Source: Paractinoplanes polyasparticus (GTDB taxonomy: Bacteria > Actinomycetota > Actinomycetes > Mycobacteriales > Micromonosporaceae). From it: a stretch of DNA of 64,000 bases. The notes beneath the pieces are model-generated. The model had not been told where the DNA came from. It made no database searches and saw only the letters and a program-made list of their open reading frames with translations. Positions within the stretch are counted from its first letter, which is position 1; each line of letters opens with the position of its first letter. The DNA is taken from contig NZ_JAHWFK010000023.1 of NCBI RefSeq assembly GCF_019710575.1, positions 62,001 through 126,000 on the forward strand, read 5' to 3'. The position numbers and the translations under genes are program-made. Of the stretch, positions 52,046 through 59,584 are shown in pieces.

Positions 52046-52822
52046 ATGACGTTCACCTCGCGCACGCCCAGGGTTGCCAACGCGCGGAAGCTGCAGCGGC
52101 GCCGGGATCGCGATCAGACCGGGCGCTTTCTGGCTGAGGGGCAGCAGGCGGTGCGTGAGGCGCTGGCCGCGGGCGTGGTGGTCGAGCTGTTCGCCACCGG
52201 CGACGCGGTCGAGCGGTATGCCGATCTGGTAGCTCACGCCGAAGTGGTGTCGCTCGTGAGCGAGGACGGGCTGGCAGCGCTGGCCGAGACTGTGCAGCCG
52301 CAGGGCATCGTGGCGGTGTGCGAGCAGGTGGACGTGCCGCTGAAGGAGGCGCTGGGCAAGAAGCCGCGGCTCGTCGCCGTGGTGGCGGAGGTCCGTGACC
52401 CCGGCAACGCGGGCACGATTCTGCGTACGGCGGACGCGGCCGGAGCGGGTGCGGTCGTGTTCGCGGGTGATGCTGTGGACCCGTACAACGGGAAATGCGT
52501 CCGCGCGTCGGCCGGGTCGTTGTTTCATGTAGATGTGGTCCGTTCCCCGCTCGACGTCGTGACACCGCTGCGTGAAGCCGGTCTGCAGGTGCTCGCCACC
52601 AGCGGCTACGGCGCCGACGACCTCGACACCCTGGCTGACGACGGCGTCCTCGCCGCCCCCACCGCGTGGCTGTTCGGGTCGGAGGCCCACGGCCTGCCTC
52701 CGGCGCTGCTCGACGGGGCCGACCGGCAGGTGCGCGTGCCCATCTACGGCGGGGCCGAGAGCTTGAACCTGGCCGCGGCCGCCGCCGTCTGCCTGTACGC
52801 GTCGGCCCGGGCGCAACGCTGA
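52046..52822 (+). CDS. SpoU/TrmH-family RNA 2'-O-methyltransferase
   Basis: 258 residues from the ATG at 52046; starts further upstream lack support. It methylates ribose 2'-OH in rRNA or tRNA with SAM. The N-terminal substrate-binding part has RKLQRRRDRDQTGRFLAEG. SPOUT knot motifs are EVRDPGNAGTILRTADAAG, WLFGSEAHGLPPALL and VPIYGGAESLNLAAAAAVCL. The site methylated cannot be read from sequence; it is commonly found between rplT and pheS in actinobacteria. The stop overlaps the next ATG (TGATG). Confidence 0.92.
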   Translation: MTFTSRTPRVANARKLQRRRDRDQTGRFLAEGQQAVREALAAGVVVELFATGDAVERYADLVAHAEVVSLVSEDGLAALAETVQPQGIVAVCEQVDVPLKEALGKKPRLVAVVAEVRDPGNAGTILRTADAAGAGAVVFAGDAVDPYNGKCVRASAGSLFHVDVVRSPLDVVTPLREAGLQVLATSGYGADDLDTLADDGVLAAPTAWLFGSEAHGLPPALLDGADRQVRVPIYGGAESLNLAAAAAVCLYASARAQR

Positions 52823-53826
52823 TGCGGGCCATCGTCTACGACGCCGTCGGGGCGCCCCCGCGGGTCGCCGTGGTGCCCGAGCCTGTCTGCCCGGCCGACG
52901 GCGCCGTGATCGAGGTGCGGGCGACCGGGCTGTGCCGCTCCGACTGGCACGCCTGGCGCGGGCACGACCCGGTGCCGCTGCCGCACATCCCCGGGCACGA
53001 GTTCGCGGGCGAGGTCGTCGCGGTCGGCCCGTCCGTCCGCGGCTTCGCCCTGGGCGACCGGGTGACCGCGCCCTTCGTCAACGGCTGCGGCCGCTGCGAG
53101 TTCTGCGTGACGGGCCGGGCCCAGATCTGCCCCGACCAGGCCCAGCCCGGCTTCACCCACGCCGGGTCGTTCGCCGAGCGGGTCGTCGTGCGGGCCGCCG
53201 ACACCAACCTGGTGCGGCTGCCCGACAGCGTCGGCTTCGTCGCCGCGGCCGCGCTGGGCTGCCGCTTCGCCACCGCGTTCCGGGCGCTGACCGGGCACGG
53301 GCCGGTGCCCGACGACGCTGTGGTGGCGGTCTACGGCTGCGGCGGCGTCGGCCTGTCGGCCATCATGATCGCGACCGCGCTGGGCCTCGAGGTGCTCGCC
53401 GTCGACCCGTCGCCCGCGGCCAACTCGATGGCCGCCGCGCTGGGCGCGGTGATCGTGCACGAGATCGACCAGCGGGCGCACATCGCGATCGACGCCTACG
53501 GCTCGGCCGCCACCGCCGAGGCCTCGGTGCGCAGCCTGCGCCGCGGCGGCCGGCACGTGCAGGTCGGCCTCATGCTCGGGGCCGACGCCCGCGCGCCGCT
53601 GCCCTGGGACCTGGTGGTCGCCCGCGAACTGCAGATCGTCGGCTCGCACGGCATGGCCGCGGCCGACTACCCGCCGATGATGGATCTGGTCGCCCGGGGC
53701 CGCCTCGACCCGGGCCGCCTGGTCGGCTCGGTGATCCCGCTCGAAGCGGCCGGGGTGGCACTGACGACGATGGATTCCCCCATCCCGGGCCACGCCGGTA
53801 TCACCGTCGCGGAGCGTCAGGCCTGA
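52822..53826 (+). CDS. Zinc-dependent alcohol dehydrogenase (MDR family)
   Basis: 334 residues. Catalytic zinc ligands in GLCRSDWHAWRGHD (Cys) and PGHEFAG (His-Glu); structural zinc from NGCGRCEFCVTGRAQIC; NAD(P) loop VYGCGGVGLSAIMIA; C-terminal VIPLEAAGVAL. Substrate unknown. The start ATG overlaps the methyltransferase stop, so it is co-transcribed, though no functional link is evident. It resembles an intact version of the enzyme class decayed at 8.3 kb, but is only distantly similar. Confidence 0.92.
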   Translation: MRAIVYDAVGAPPRVAVVPEPVCPADGAVIEVRATGLCRSDWHAWRGHDPVPLPHIPGHEFAGEVVAVGPSVRGFALGDRVTAPFVNGCGRCEFCVTGRAQICPDQAQPGFTHAGSFAERVVVRAADTNLVRLPDSVGFVAAAALGCRFATAFRALTGHGPVPDDAVVAVYGCGGVGLSAIMIATALGLEVLAVDPSPAANSMAAALGAVIVHEIDQRAHIAIDAYGSAATAEASVRSLRRGGRHVQVGLMLGADARAPLPWDLVVARELQIVGSHGMAAADYPPMMDLVARGRLDPGRLVGSVIPLEAAGVALTTMDSPIPGHAGITVAERQA

Positions 53827-53830
53827 CGGG

Positions 53831-53836
53831 TATGAT
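53831..53836 (+). promoter_or_regulatory. Candidate -10 box of the pheS upstream ORF
   Basis: TATGAT, close to the ideal -10, then 7 nt, then GTG at 53844. Leaderless layout. It is 5 nt after the alcohol dehydrogenase stop. Confidence 0.6.
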
Positions 53837-53843
53837 TCGACCC

Positions 53844-53900
53844 GTGCCAGGACTCTCATTGCTGTTTAGCCGGCCCGCTGGTCGCGGGCCGCGGGTCTGA
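53844..53900 (+). CDS. Leaderless 18-codon upstream ORF before pheS (possible leader peptide)
   Basis: GTG-initiated ORF encoding MPGLSLLFSRPAGRGPRV, then TGA. Its start lies 7 nt after TATGAT, so it should be translated from the first nucleotide of the transcript. A stable hairpin (CGGCCCGC-TGGTC-GCGGGCCG, 53871-53891) overlaps its second half and another (GGCTG-CGGCC-CAGCC) lies at 53926-53940. That is the layout of an attenuator. Only one Phe codon is present, so classical Phe-starvation control like pheM is uncertain. A second box, TACACT at 53950-53955, could drive pheS separately. Confidence 0.5.
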   Translation: MPGLSLLFSRPAGRGPRV

Positions 53901-53940
53901 CACACCCTCAACTCCCTGACCGGCGGGCTGCGGCCCAGCC
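53871..53940 (+). promoter_or_regulatory. Two alternative hairpins in the pheS leader
   Basis: Stem 1: 53871-53878 with 53884-53891, 8 bp, overlapping the upstream ORF. Stem 2: 53926-53930 with 53936-53940. GCGGGC in 53922-53928 could instead pair with GCCCGC of stem 1, giving mutually exclusive structures. No T tract follows. Confidence 0.4.
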
Positions 53941-53949
53941 GTGCCTCCG

Positions 53950-53955
53950 TACACT
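53950..53955 (+). promoter_or_regulatory. Candidate -10 box of pheS-pheT
   Basis: TACACT, 27 nt before the pheS ATG, leaving room for the GAGGGAG ribosome-binding site in a short leader. Confidence 0.4.
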
Positions 53956-53982
53956 GCCGTTGGCATTCAGGTGAGGGAGACC

Positions 53983-55044
53983 ATGTCCTACCGCAACGAT
54001 CCGTACGACCCCAAGCAGGCCGCCCTGCTCGACCCGGCCGCGCTCGAGGCCGCCGTCGACGACGCCCGCAAGGCCTTCGACGCCGCGTCCGACCTGGACG
54101 AGCTGGCCGCGCTGAAGTCCGTCCACCTCGGCGACCGCGGGCCCGTCTCGCTGGCCCGGCGTGAGATCGGCTCGCTGCCGCCGGCCGCCAAGTCCGACGC
54201 CGGCAAGCGCGTCAATCTGGCCCGGCAGTCCGTGCAGGGCGCGTACGACTCACGCCAGGCCGAACTCGAGATCGAGCGCGCCGCCCGCGTGCTCGTCGAG
54301 GAGCGGGTCGACGTCACCCTGCCGTGGGACAGGCGCCCGCGCGGCGCCCGCCACCCGCTGACCACGTTGATGGAGCACATGGGCGACCTGTTCGCCGGCA
54401 TGGGCTACGACATCGTCGAGGGCCCCGAGCTCGAACTGGAGTGGGCCAACTTCGACGCCCTCAACATCGGGCCCGACAACGCCGTCCGCGGGTCGATGGA
54501 CACGTTCTATGTCGACCTGCCCGGCCTGGTGATGCGCACGCACACCTCGCCCGGCCAGGTGCGCACGATGCTCACCCGGCAACCACCGATCTATGTGGTC
54601 AGCCCCGGCCGCGCCTACCGCTCCGACGAGCTGGACGCGACCCACAGCCCGGTCTTCCACCAGATCGAGGGCCTGGTCGTCGACGAGGGCATCACCATGG
54701 CCCACCTGCGCGGCACGCTCGACCACTTCGCCAAGGCGATGTTCGGCCCCGACGCGCGCACCCGCTGGCGGCCGCACTACTTCCCGTTCACCGAGCCGTC
54801 GGCCGAGTTCGACGTCTGGTTCGCCCAGCACCGCGACGGCCCGCGCTGGGTCGAGTGGGGCGGCTGCGGCATGGTCAACCCCAAGGTGCTGGTGGCCGCG
54901 GGCATCGACCCCGAGCGCTACTCGGGCTTCGCGTTCGGCATGGGCGTCGAGCGCACCCTGATGTTCCGCAACGGCGTCAGCGACATGCGCGACATGGTCG
55001 AGGGCGACGTGCGGTTCACCGCGAACTTCGGAATGGAGGTCTGA
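53983..55044 (+). CDS. pheS: Phenylalanyl-tRNA synthetase alpha subunit
   Basis: 353 residues from the ATG at 53983 behind GAGGGAG. The N-terminal coiled coil (about 15-110) contacts tRNA. The class II core has motif 2 YRSDELDATHSPVFHQIEGL, EPSAEFDVWF, and motif 3 GFAFGMGVERTLMFRNGV. MRTHTSPGQVRTML is also typical. It forms an alpha2-beta2 enzyme with PheT, encoded 88 nt downstream. Confidence 0.97.
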   Translation: MSYRNDPYDPKQAALLDPAALEAAVDDARKAFDAASDLDELAALKSVHLGDRGPVSLARREIGSLPPAAKSDAGKRVNLARQSVQGAYDSRQAELEIERAARVLVEERVDVTLPWDRRPRGARHPLTTLMEHMGDLFAGMGYDIVEGPELELEWANFDALNIGPDNAVRGSMDTFYVDLPGLVMRTHTSPGQVRTMLTRQPPIYVVSPGRAYRSDELDATHSPVFHQIEGLVVDEGITMAHLRGTLDHFAKAMFGPDARTRWRPHYFPFTEPSAEFDVWFAQHRDGPRWVEWGGCGMVNPKVLVAAGIDPERYSGFAFGMGVERTLMFRNGVSDMRDMVEGDVRFTANFGMEV

Positions 55045-55049
55045 TCGGC

Positions 55050-55136
55050 GTGAGCGAGCGCACCGAGCGCGAGATGCGCGCTCCCCGTCAGATCGGCACG
55101 AGGGCCACGAGCCCACGCCCAGGAGGCTCAGCATGA
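55050..55136 (+). CDS. Possible 28-residue ORF bridging pheS and pheT
   Basis: A GTG at 55050, 5 nt after the pheS stop, opens a 28-codon frame (begins MSERTEREMRAP, ends RPGGSA) whose TGA overlaps the pheT ATG as ATGA. It fills the whole pheS-pheT gap. The peptide is basic and without known domain. It may serve only to carry ribosomes from pheS to pheT, or the frame may be chance; PheS and PheT genes usually lie closer together. Confidence 0.35.
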   Translation: MSERTEREMRAPRQIGTRATSPRPGGSA

Positions 55137-57613
55137 AGACGTCACTGTCGTGGCTGCGGGAATTCGTCGAGCTGCCGGCCGGCCTCACCGCCCAGGAACT
55201 CGACGACGCCCTGACCAACGCGGGCATGGAGGTCGAGTCGATCGTCGACCAGGCCGCCACCGTCACCGGCGACCTCGTGGTGGGCCGGGTGCTCACCATC
55301 GAGGAGCTCACCGGGTTCAAGAAGCCGATCCGTTTCACCACCGTCGACGTGGGCCGGGCCGAGCCGCAGGAGATCGTCTGCGGCGCCCGCAACTTCAGCG
55401 AGGGCGACCTGGTCCCGGTCATCCTGCCCGGCGGCGAGCTGCCCGGCGGTTTCAAGATCGGCGCCCGGAAGACGTACGGCCGCAATTCGAACGGCATGAT
55501 CTGCTCGGCGGCTGAACTGGGCCTGAGCGGGGACCACGACGGCATCATCGTGCTGTCGCCCGGCGCCGCGAAGCCCGGCGACGACGCGCGTCCCGTCGTG
55601 GGGCTGGCCGACGTGCTGGTCGAGGTCGAGATCACCCCCGACCGCGGGTACGAGATGAGCCTGCGCGGCCTGGCCCGCGAGCTGTCGTATGCGTTCGACG
55701 CCGCCTACACCGACCCGGCCTCGATCGTCACCGCCCCCGGCGGCACGGCCGAGGTCCCGTACGAGGTGAAGCTCGAGGACACCGTCGGCTGCGACCGGTT
55801 CTCGGCCCGCGTCGTGCGCGGCATCGACCCGAACGCGTCCTCGCCGCTGTGGATGCAGCAGCGCCTGGTCGCCGCGGGCATCCGCACGATCTCGCTGCCG
55901 GTCGACATCACCAACTACCTGATGCTCGAGCTCGGCCAGCCGATGCACGTGTTCGACCTCAACCGGCTCAGCGGCGGCCTGGTCGTACGCCGTGCCCGGC
56001 CCGGCGAGAAGCTGACCACGCTCGACGGCGTGGCCCGCGTGCTCGACGCCGAAGACATGGTCATCTGCGACGACACCGGCCCGATCTCGCTGGCCGCGGT
56101 CATGGGCGGCGAGACCAGCGAGTGGCAGCCCGGCACGGTCGACGTGCTGCTCGAGGCCGCCCACTGGGACCCGGTGATGGTCGGCCGGACGGCCCGCCGC
56201 CACAAGCTGTTCAGCGAGGCCGCCAAGCGGTGGGAGCGCGGGGTCGACCCGCAGCTCACCCTGGTCGCGCTCGAGCGGGCGGTGCAGATCCTGACCGGGC
56301 ACGCCGGCGGCACGGCCGACGAGCGGGTGCTCGACCTCGACCACGTGATCGCCCCGGCCCCGATCGCGCTCGACCCGGCCCTGCCCGCGCGCCGGATCGG
56401 GTTGGCCTACGACACCGAGCAGGTGACCGCCCTGCTGTCCCAGGTCGGCTGCACGGTCACCGGCGTGTCCCCGCTCGAGGTCACCCCGCCGACCTGGCGT
56501 CCCGACCTGCAGGCCCCGATCGACCTGGTCGAAGAGGTGGCCCGGCTCGGCGGCTACAACGACATTCCGTCGCTGCTGCCCCCGGCCCGGGGCGGCAGCG
56601 GCATCACCCCGCAGCAGCGGCGGCGGCGCACGGTGGGCCGGGCGCTGGCCGAGAACGGCTACGTCGAGGTCTTGTCGTACCCGTTCGTGGCGCCGGCGGC
56701 GGCCGACCAGCTCGGCTACCCGGCCGACGACCCGCGGCGCAGCGCCGTGCGGCTCACCAACCCGCTCTCCGAGCAGGAGCCGCTGCTGCGCACGTCGCTG
56801 CTGCCCACCCTGCTGGGCACGCTCAAGCGCAACCTGGGCCGGGGTCACCGCGACCTGGCGCTGTTCGAGACGGGCACGGTGTTCCTGCCGCGCCTGGCCC
56901 AGGCCGCCCCGCCGGCGATGGGTGTCGACCGCCGCCCGACCGGCGACGAGTGGGACGCCGCCAACGCGATCGTGCCCGACCAGCCCTGGCACCTGGCGGT
57001 CGCGCTGACCGGCGACGCCGAGCCGGCCGGCTGGTGGGGTGCGGGCCGGCCCGCGTCCTGGGCCGACGCGGTCGAAGCTGTCCGGATCGCGCTGTCCGCG
57101 GCCGGCGTCACCCCCGACCGGATCAGTGTGAGCGCGGCCGAACTCGCGCCGTGGCACCCGGGCCGCTGCGCGGCGATCGCCGTCGACGACGCCGTGGTCG
57201 GTCACGCGGGGGAGCTGCACCCGGCCGTCGTCTCCGCGTACGAGCTGCCCAAGCGCACCAGCGTGGCCGAGCTCGACCTGGACGCGCTGCCGCTGCCCCC
57301 GGTCACCCAGGCCCGGCGGATCTCGTCGTTCCCGCCGGCCCTGATCGACGTGGCGCTGATCGTCGGCCGCGACGTGCCGGCCGCTGCTGTCCAGCAGACG
57401 CTGGCCGGCGGGGCGGGCGAGCTGCTCGAGTCGGTGTCGCTGTTCGACCTGTACGAGTCGGACCAGCTGGGGGAGGACAAGAAGTCGCTCGCTTACAAGC
57501 TGACGTTCCGCGCCCCCGACCGCACGCTCACCACCGAGGAGACTCTCTCGGCGCGCGACGCGGCCGTGGCGGCGGTGTCTGCCCGCTACGGAGCCACCCT
57601 CCGCGGCGCGTAA
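55133..57613 (+). CDS. pheT: Phenylalanyl-tRNA synthetase beta subunit
   Basis: 826 residues, full length. Start KTSLSWLREFVELP is typical. An EMAP/OB-like tRNA-binding domain (about 40-155, VCGARNFSEGDLVPVILPGG), B3/B4 editing domain (TPDRGYEMSLRGLAREL, MQQRLVAAGIRTISLPVDIT), B5 (LPARRIGLAYDTEQV), a catalytic-like core (LRTSLLPTLLGTLKRNLGRG, LALFETGTVFLP), and the C-terminal FDX-ACB domain (FPPALIDVALIV ... ARYGATLRGA). GGAGG lies upstream. Followed by a very strong terminator. Confidence 0.97.
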   Translation: MKTSLSWLREFVELPAGLTAQELDDALTNAGMEVESIVDQAATVTGDLVVGRVLTIEELTGFKKPIRFTTVDVGRAEPQEIVCGARNFSEGDLVPVILPGGELPGGFKIGARKTYGRNSNGMICSAAELGLSGDHDGIIVLSPGAAKPGDDARPVVGLADVLVEVEITPDRGYEMSLRGLARELSYAFDAAYTDPASIVTAPGGTAEVPYEVKLEDTVGCDRFSARVVRGIDPNASSPLWMQQRLVAAGIRTISLPVDITNYLMLELGQPMHVFDLNRLSGGLVVRRARPGEKLTTLDGVARVLDAEDMVICDDTGPISLAAVMGGETSEWQPGTVDVLLEAAHWDPVMVGRTARRHKLFSEAAKRWERGVDPQLTLVALERAVQILTGHAGGTADERVLDLDHVIAPAPIALDPALPARRIGLAYDTEQVTALLSQVGCTVTGVSPLEVTPPTWRPDLQAPIDLVEEVARLGGYNDIPSLLPPARGGSGITPQQRRRRTVGRALAENGYVEVLSYPFVAPAAADQLGYPADDPRRSAVRLTNPLSEQEPLLRTSLLPTLLGTLKRNLGRGHRDLALFETGTVFLPRLAQAAPPAMGVDRRPTGDEWDAANAIVPDQPWHLAVALTGDAEPAGWWGAGRPASWADAVEAVRIALSAAGVTPDRISVSAAELAPWHPGRCAAIAVDDAVVGHAGELHPAVVSAYELPKRTSVAELDLDALPLPPVTQARRISSFPPALIDVALIVGRDVPAAAVQQTLAGGAGELLESVSLFDLYESDQLGEDKKSLAYKLTFRAPDRTLTTEETLSARDAAVAAVSARYGATLRGA

Positions 57614-57626
57614 GCATCGGTCGCAT

Positions 57627-57656
57627 CGAGCCGGGCCCGAATACGGGCCCGGCTCG
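57627..57656 (+). terminator. Bidirectional terminator between pheT and a convergent gene
   Basis: Perfect 13-bp stem CGAGCCGGGCCCG/CGGGCCCGGCTCG with an AATA loop, 13 nt after pheT and touching the stop of the minus-strand gene. Confidence 0.85.
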
Positions 57657-57929
57657 TCATCGCCGCTCGACGGTCCCGGTGCCGCCACAGGCGGAGCACA
57701 TGGTGGCCGGCGCGTGTCTGTCCTCGAAGCCGTCGCCGGTGAAGTTGAGGGTGCGCTCGGGTTCCCGGCCGACCCAGCCGGTGCCGTGGCATCGCAGACA
57801 CTTCACGGTGCGCGACCGGCCGGCGTCCGATCCCGTTCGCCCGGGCGAGCGCCCCTCGCCGCGCTGCCGAGCGGCGATGACGACTGCCACCACGATCACC
57901 AGCAGCGCAAACAGCAGGAACCACTTCAT
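57657..57929 (-). CDS. Membrane-anchored small protein with DnaJ-like zinc ribbon
   Basis: 90 residues from the ATG at 57929; GTG 57941 or ATG 57938 would add three or four residues. The N-terminal helix KWFLLFALLVIVVAVVIAAR is a membrane anchor or uncleaved signal. The cytoplasmic part has two CxxCxGxG motifs, CLRCHGTGW and CSACGGTGTV, like half of the DnaJ zinc finger, able to bind one zinc. No J domain. Role unknown; perhaps holding an unfolded or regulatory partner at the membrane. Confidence 0.7.
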   Translation of the reverse strand: MKWFLLFALLVIVVAVVIAARQRGEGRSPGRTGSDAGRSRTVKCLRCHGTGWVGREPERTLNFTGDGFEDRHAPATMCSACGGTGTVERR

Positions 57930-57994
57930 GGTCGCCATCACCCCATCGAATGGGCGGATTTCCGACGGCGCCTCGACTGTACCCGGGCCGGATC

Positions 57995-58744
57995 CTAGGA
58001 CTGACGGCTGATCTCGACGGGGGTGCCGGAGGCGGGGCGGCCGAATCTGTCGGCGGCGCGGCCCCCACGCAGCAACAGCTCGAAGAACGGCACGCCCCAG
58101 CCCGAGCTCCCCGGGGCGAACGACATGGCGCCGGCCGGCACGGTGAAGACGCCGTCGCTGACCACGGCCTCGGCGGTGGTGTCCCCGATGCGTACGGAAA
58201 CGGTCGTGTCCGGCTCGGCCGGCGGCTCGTGCCAGGACGTCTTGAGATTGCCGTAGCCGTCGGTGTAGACAACCGCGTTGCCGGGCGGATCCGGCAGCGT
58301 CAGCTCCTCGCCGAGCAGGTCTTCGCCGCGGGCCAGCGCGGCCACAGCGGCCGGGAACACGTCCCGCGACCGGAACTGGGAGCCGGCGTCGGCCACCTTG
58401 ACCGCCCGGACCTTCGCGCCCAGAAAGGACAGGCTCACCCCGGAGGCCACGCCCACCACGAGCACACCCGAATCGAGCCGGACGGCGGCCAGACGCTCGC
58501 CGGCGTTGTCGGGACGCGGATCGTCCTCGTCGGCGCGCGGCGCCACGTTGGCGAAGACGATACGGTCGGCCGGGCCGTCGGTGAGCGCGAGTTGCGCGAC
58601 GCAGAACCCGGCGCTGACCGTGTCGAACGCCGGCACCGGCACCGCGGTGACATCGGCCTGCGGCATCAGCTTCGCGAACCGTTGCCGCACCTCGGCGAAG
58701 GCCAGATCTCCCACGCCGTAGTCGGCGACGACTGTGATCAGCAC
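57995..58744 (-). CDS. SAM hydrolase / SAM-dependent halogenase-like protein (DUF62)
   Basis: 249 residues from a GTG at 58744. Family landmarks: N-terminal VVADYGVGDLAFAEVRQRF, SGAKVRAVK-type core with GVASGVSLSFLGAK, the active-site segment SQFRSRDVFPAAVAALA, TDGYGNLKTSW, and C-terminal FAPGSSGWGVPFFELLLRGG. The family includes fluorinases and chlorinases, but most members hydrolyse SAM to adenosine and methionine with water. Nothing points to a halide specificity here. Leaderless-type box TAATCT at 58751-58756. Confidence 0.88.
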   Translation of the reverse strand: MLITVVADYGVGDLAFAEVRQRFAKLMPQADVTAVPVPAFDTVSAGFCVAQLALTDGPADRIVFANVAPRADEDDPRPDNAGERLAAVRLDSGVLVVGVASGVSLSFLGAKVRAVKVADAGSQFRSRDVFPAAVAALARGEDLLGEELTLPDPPGNAVVYTDGYGNLKTSWHEPPAEPDTTVSVRIGDTTAEAVVSDGVFTVPAGAMSFAPGSSGWGVPFFELLLRGGRAADRFGRPASGTPVEISRQS

Positions 58745-58750
58745 TCCCGC

Positions 58751-58756
58751 AGATTA
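58751..58756 (-). promoter_or_regulatory. Candidate -10 box of the DUF62 gene
   Basis: TAATCT on the minus strand, 6 nt, GTG at 58744. Leaderless layout, lying directly at the end of the upstream SDR gene. Confidence 0.45.
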
Positions 58757-58761
58757 ACCGG

Positions 58762-59508
58762 CTAATCGGTGGTGAAACCGCCGTTGACCGTGATCCGCTC
58801 GCCGGTCACGAAGCGGGACGCGTCGGACGCCACGAAGGCCACCACGTCGGCGATCTCCTGCGGGGTGCCGATCCGGCGCAGCGGCACCTCGGCCACGTAC
58901 CCCGCAGTGTCGGCCTCGGTGAGCGCCCCGTGCCGCTCCACCGGGATCCAGCCCGGCGCGACCACATTGACCGTCACGTTGTCGGCGCCCAGCTCGCGCG
59001 CCCAGGTGCGGGCCAGAACGAGCTGCGCCCCCTTGGCCGCGTTGTAGGCCGAGAACCCCGGCAGCGCCCGCTCCACCATGTCGGAGCCGATGTGGATGAA
59101 GCGGCCACCGCCCAGCCGTCGCATGTGGGGCAACGTGGCCTGCAGCAAAAGGGTCGGGCTCTTCACAAAGAAGGTCAGCTGGTCGAGGTGGTCCTGCCAG
59201 GTGGTCTCCTCGGCCTTGACCTCCGGCTGCGGGCCGGTCGCGTTGGCCACCACCACCTGCACGGGCCCGAGCGCACCCTCGACTTCGGCCACCAGCCGGG
59301 CGACCTCGTCCTCGTCGGTCACATCGGCCTGGAAGGCAGCGGCCCGCCCGCCCGCGCCCTCGATGTCGGCGACCACCTTGGCCGCGCCCGCACCGTCGGA
59401 CCGGTAGTTGACCGCCACTGCCCACCCGTCCGCCGCCAACCGCCGGCAGAGGTGTGCGCCGAGCCCACGCGAGGCCCCCGTCACCAGGGCACTTCCCGAG
59501 ATCGTCAT
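58762..59508 (-). CDS. Short-chain dehydrogenase/reductase (SDR)
   Basis: 248 residues, classical SDR. NAD(P) loop VTGASRGLGAHLCRRL (9-24), ADVTDEDE, ANATGPQPEV (NAG-like region), catalytic Ser in IHIGSDM, Tyr and Lys in YNAAKGAQL, and PGWIPVERHG followed by EVPLRRIGTPQEIADVVAFV. Substrate unknown; the sequence looks like 3-oxoacyl-reductase (FabG)-type. It is divergent from the LLM gene, with a 76-nt shared promoter region. Confidence 0.93.
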   Translation of the reverse strand: MTISGSALVTGASRGLGAHLCRRLAADGWAVAVNYRSDGAGAAKVVADIEGAGGRAAAFQADVTDEDEVARLVAEVEGALGPVQVVVANATGPQPEVKAEETTWQDHLDQLTFFVKSPTLLLQATLPHMRRLGGGRFIHIGSDMVERALPGFSAYNAAKGAQLVLARTWARELGADNVTVNVVAPGWIPVERHGALTEADTAGYVAEVPLRRIGTPQEIADVVAFVASDASRFVTGERITVNGGFTTD

Positions 59509-59514
59509 CCGCCG

Positions 59515-59520
59515 ACCGTA
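59515..59520 (-). promoter_or_regulatory. Candidate -10 box of the SDR gene
   Basis: TACGGT on the minus strand, 6 nt, ATG at 59508. Confidence 0.45.
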
Positions 59521-59572
59521 CGGCAGAGCGCAGTGACAGCAACGTCACGGGCCTGGGGGCGATCTTTCGTGG

Positions 59573-59578
59573 CAGGGT
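59573..59578 (+). promoter_or_regulatory. Candidate -10 box of the LLM oxidoreductase
   Basis: CAGGGT, 6 nt, GTG at 59585. First base deviates from TANNNT. Confidence 0.3.
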
Positions 59579-59584
59579 GGGTGG

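Noticed and set aside
57995..58744. Fluorinase or chlorinase
   Set aside because: The DUF62 family is mostly SAM hydrolases; no halide-specific feature can be read from the sequence and no halometabolite genes are nearby.
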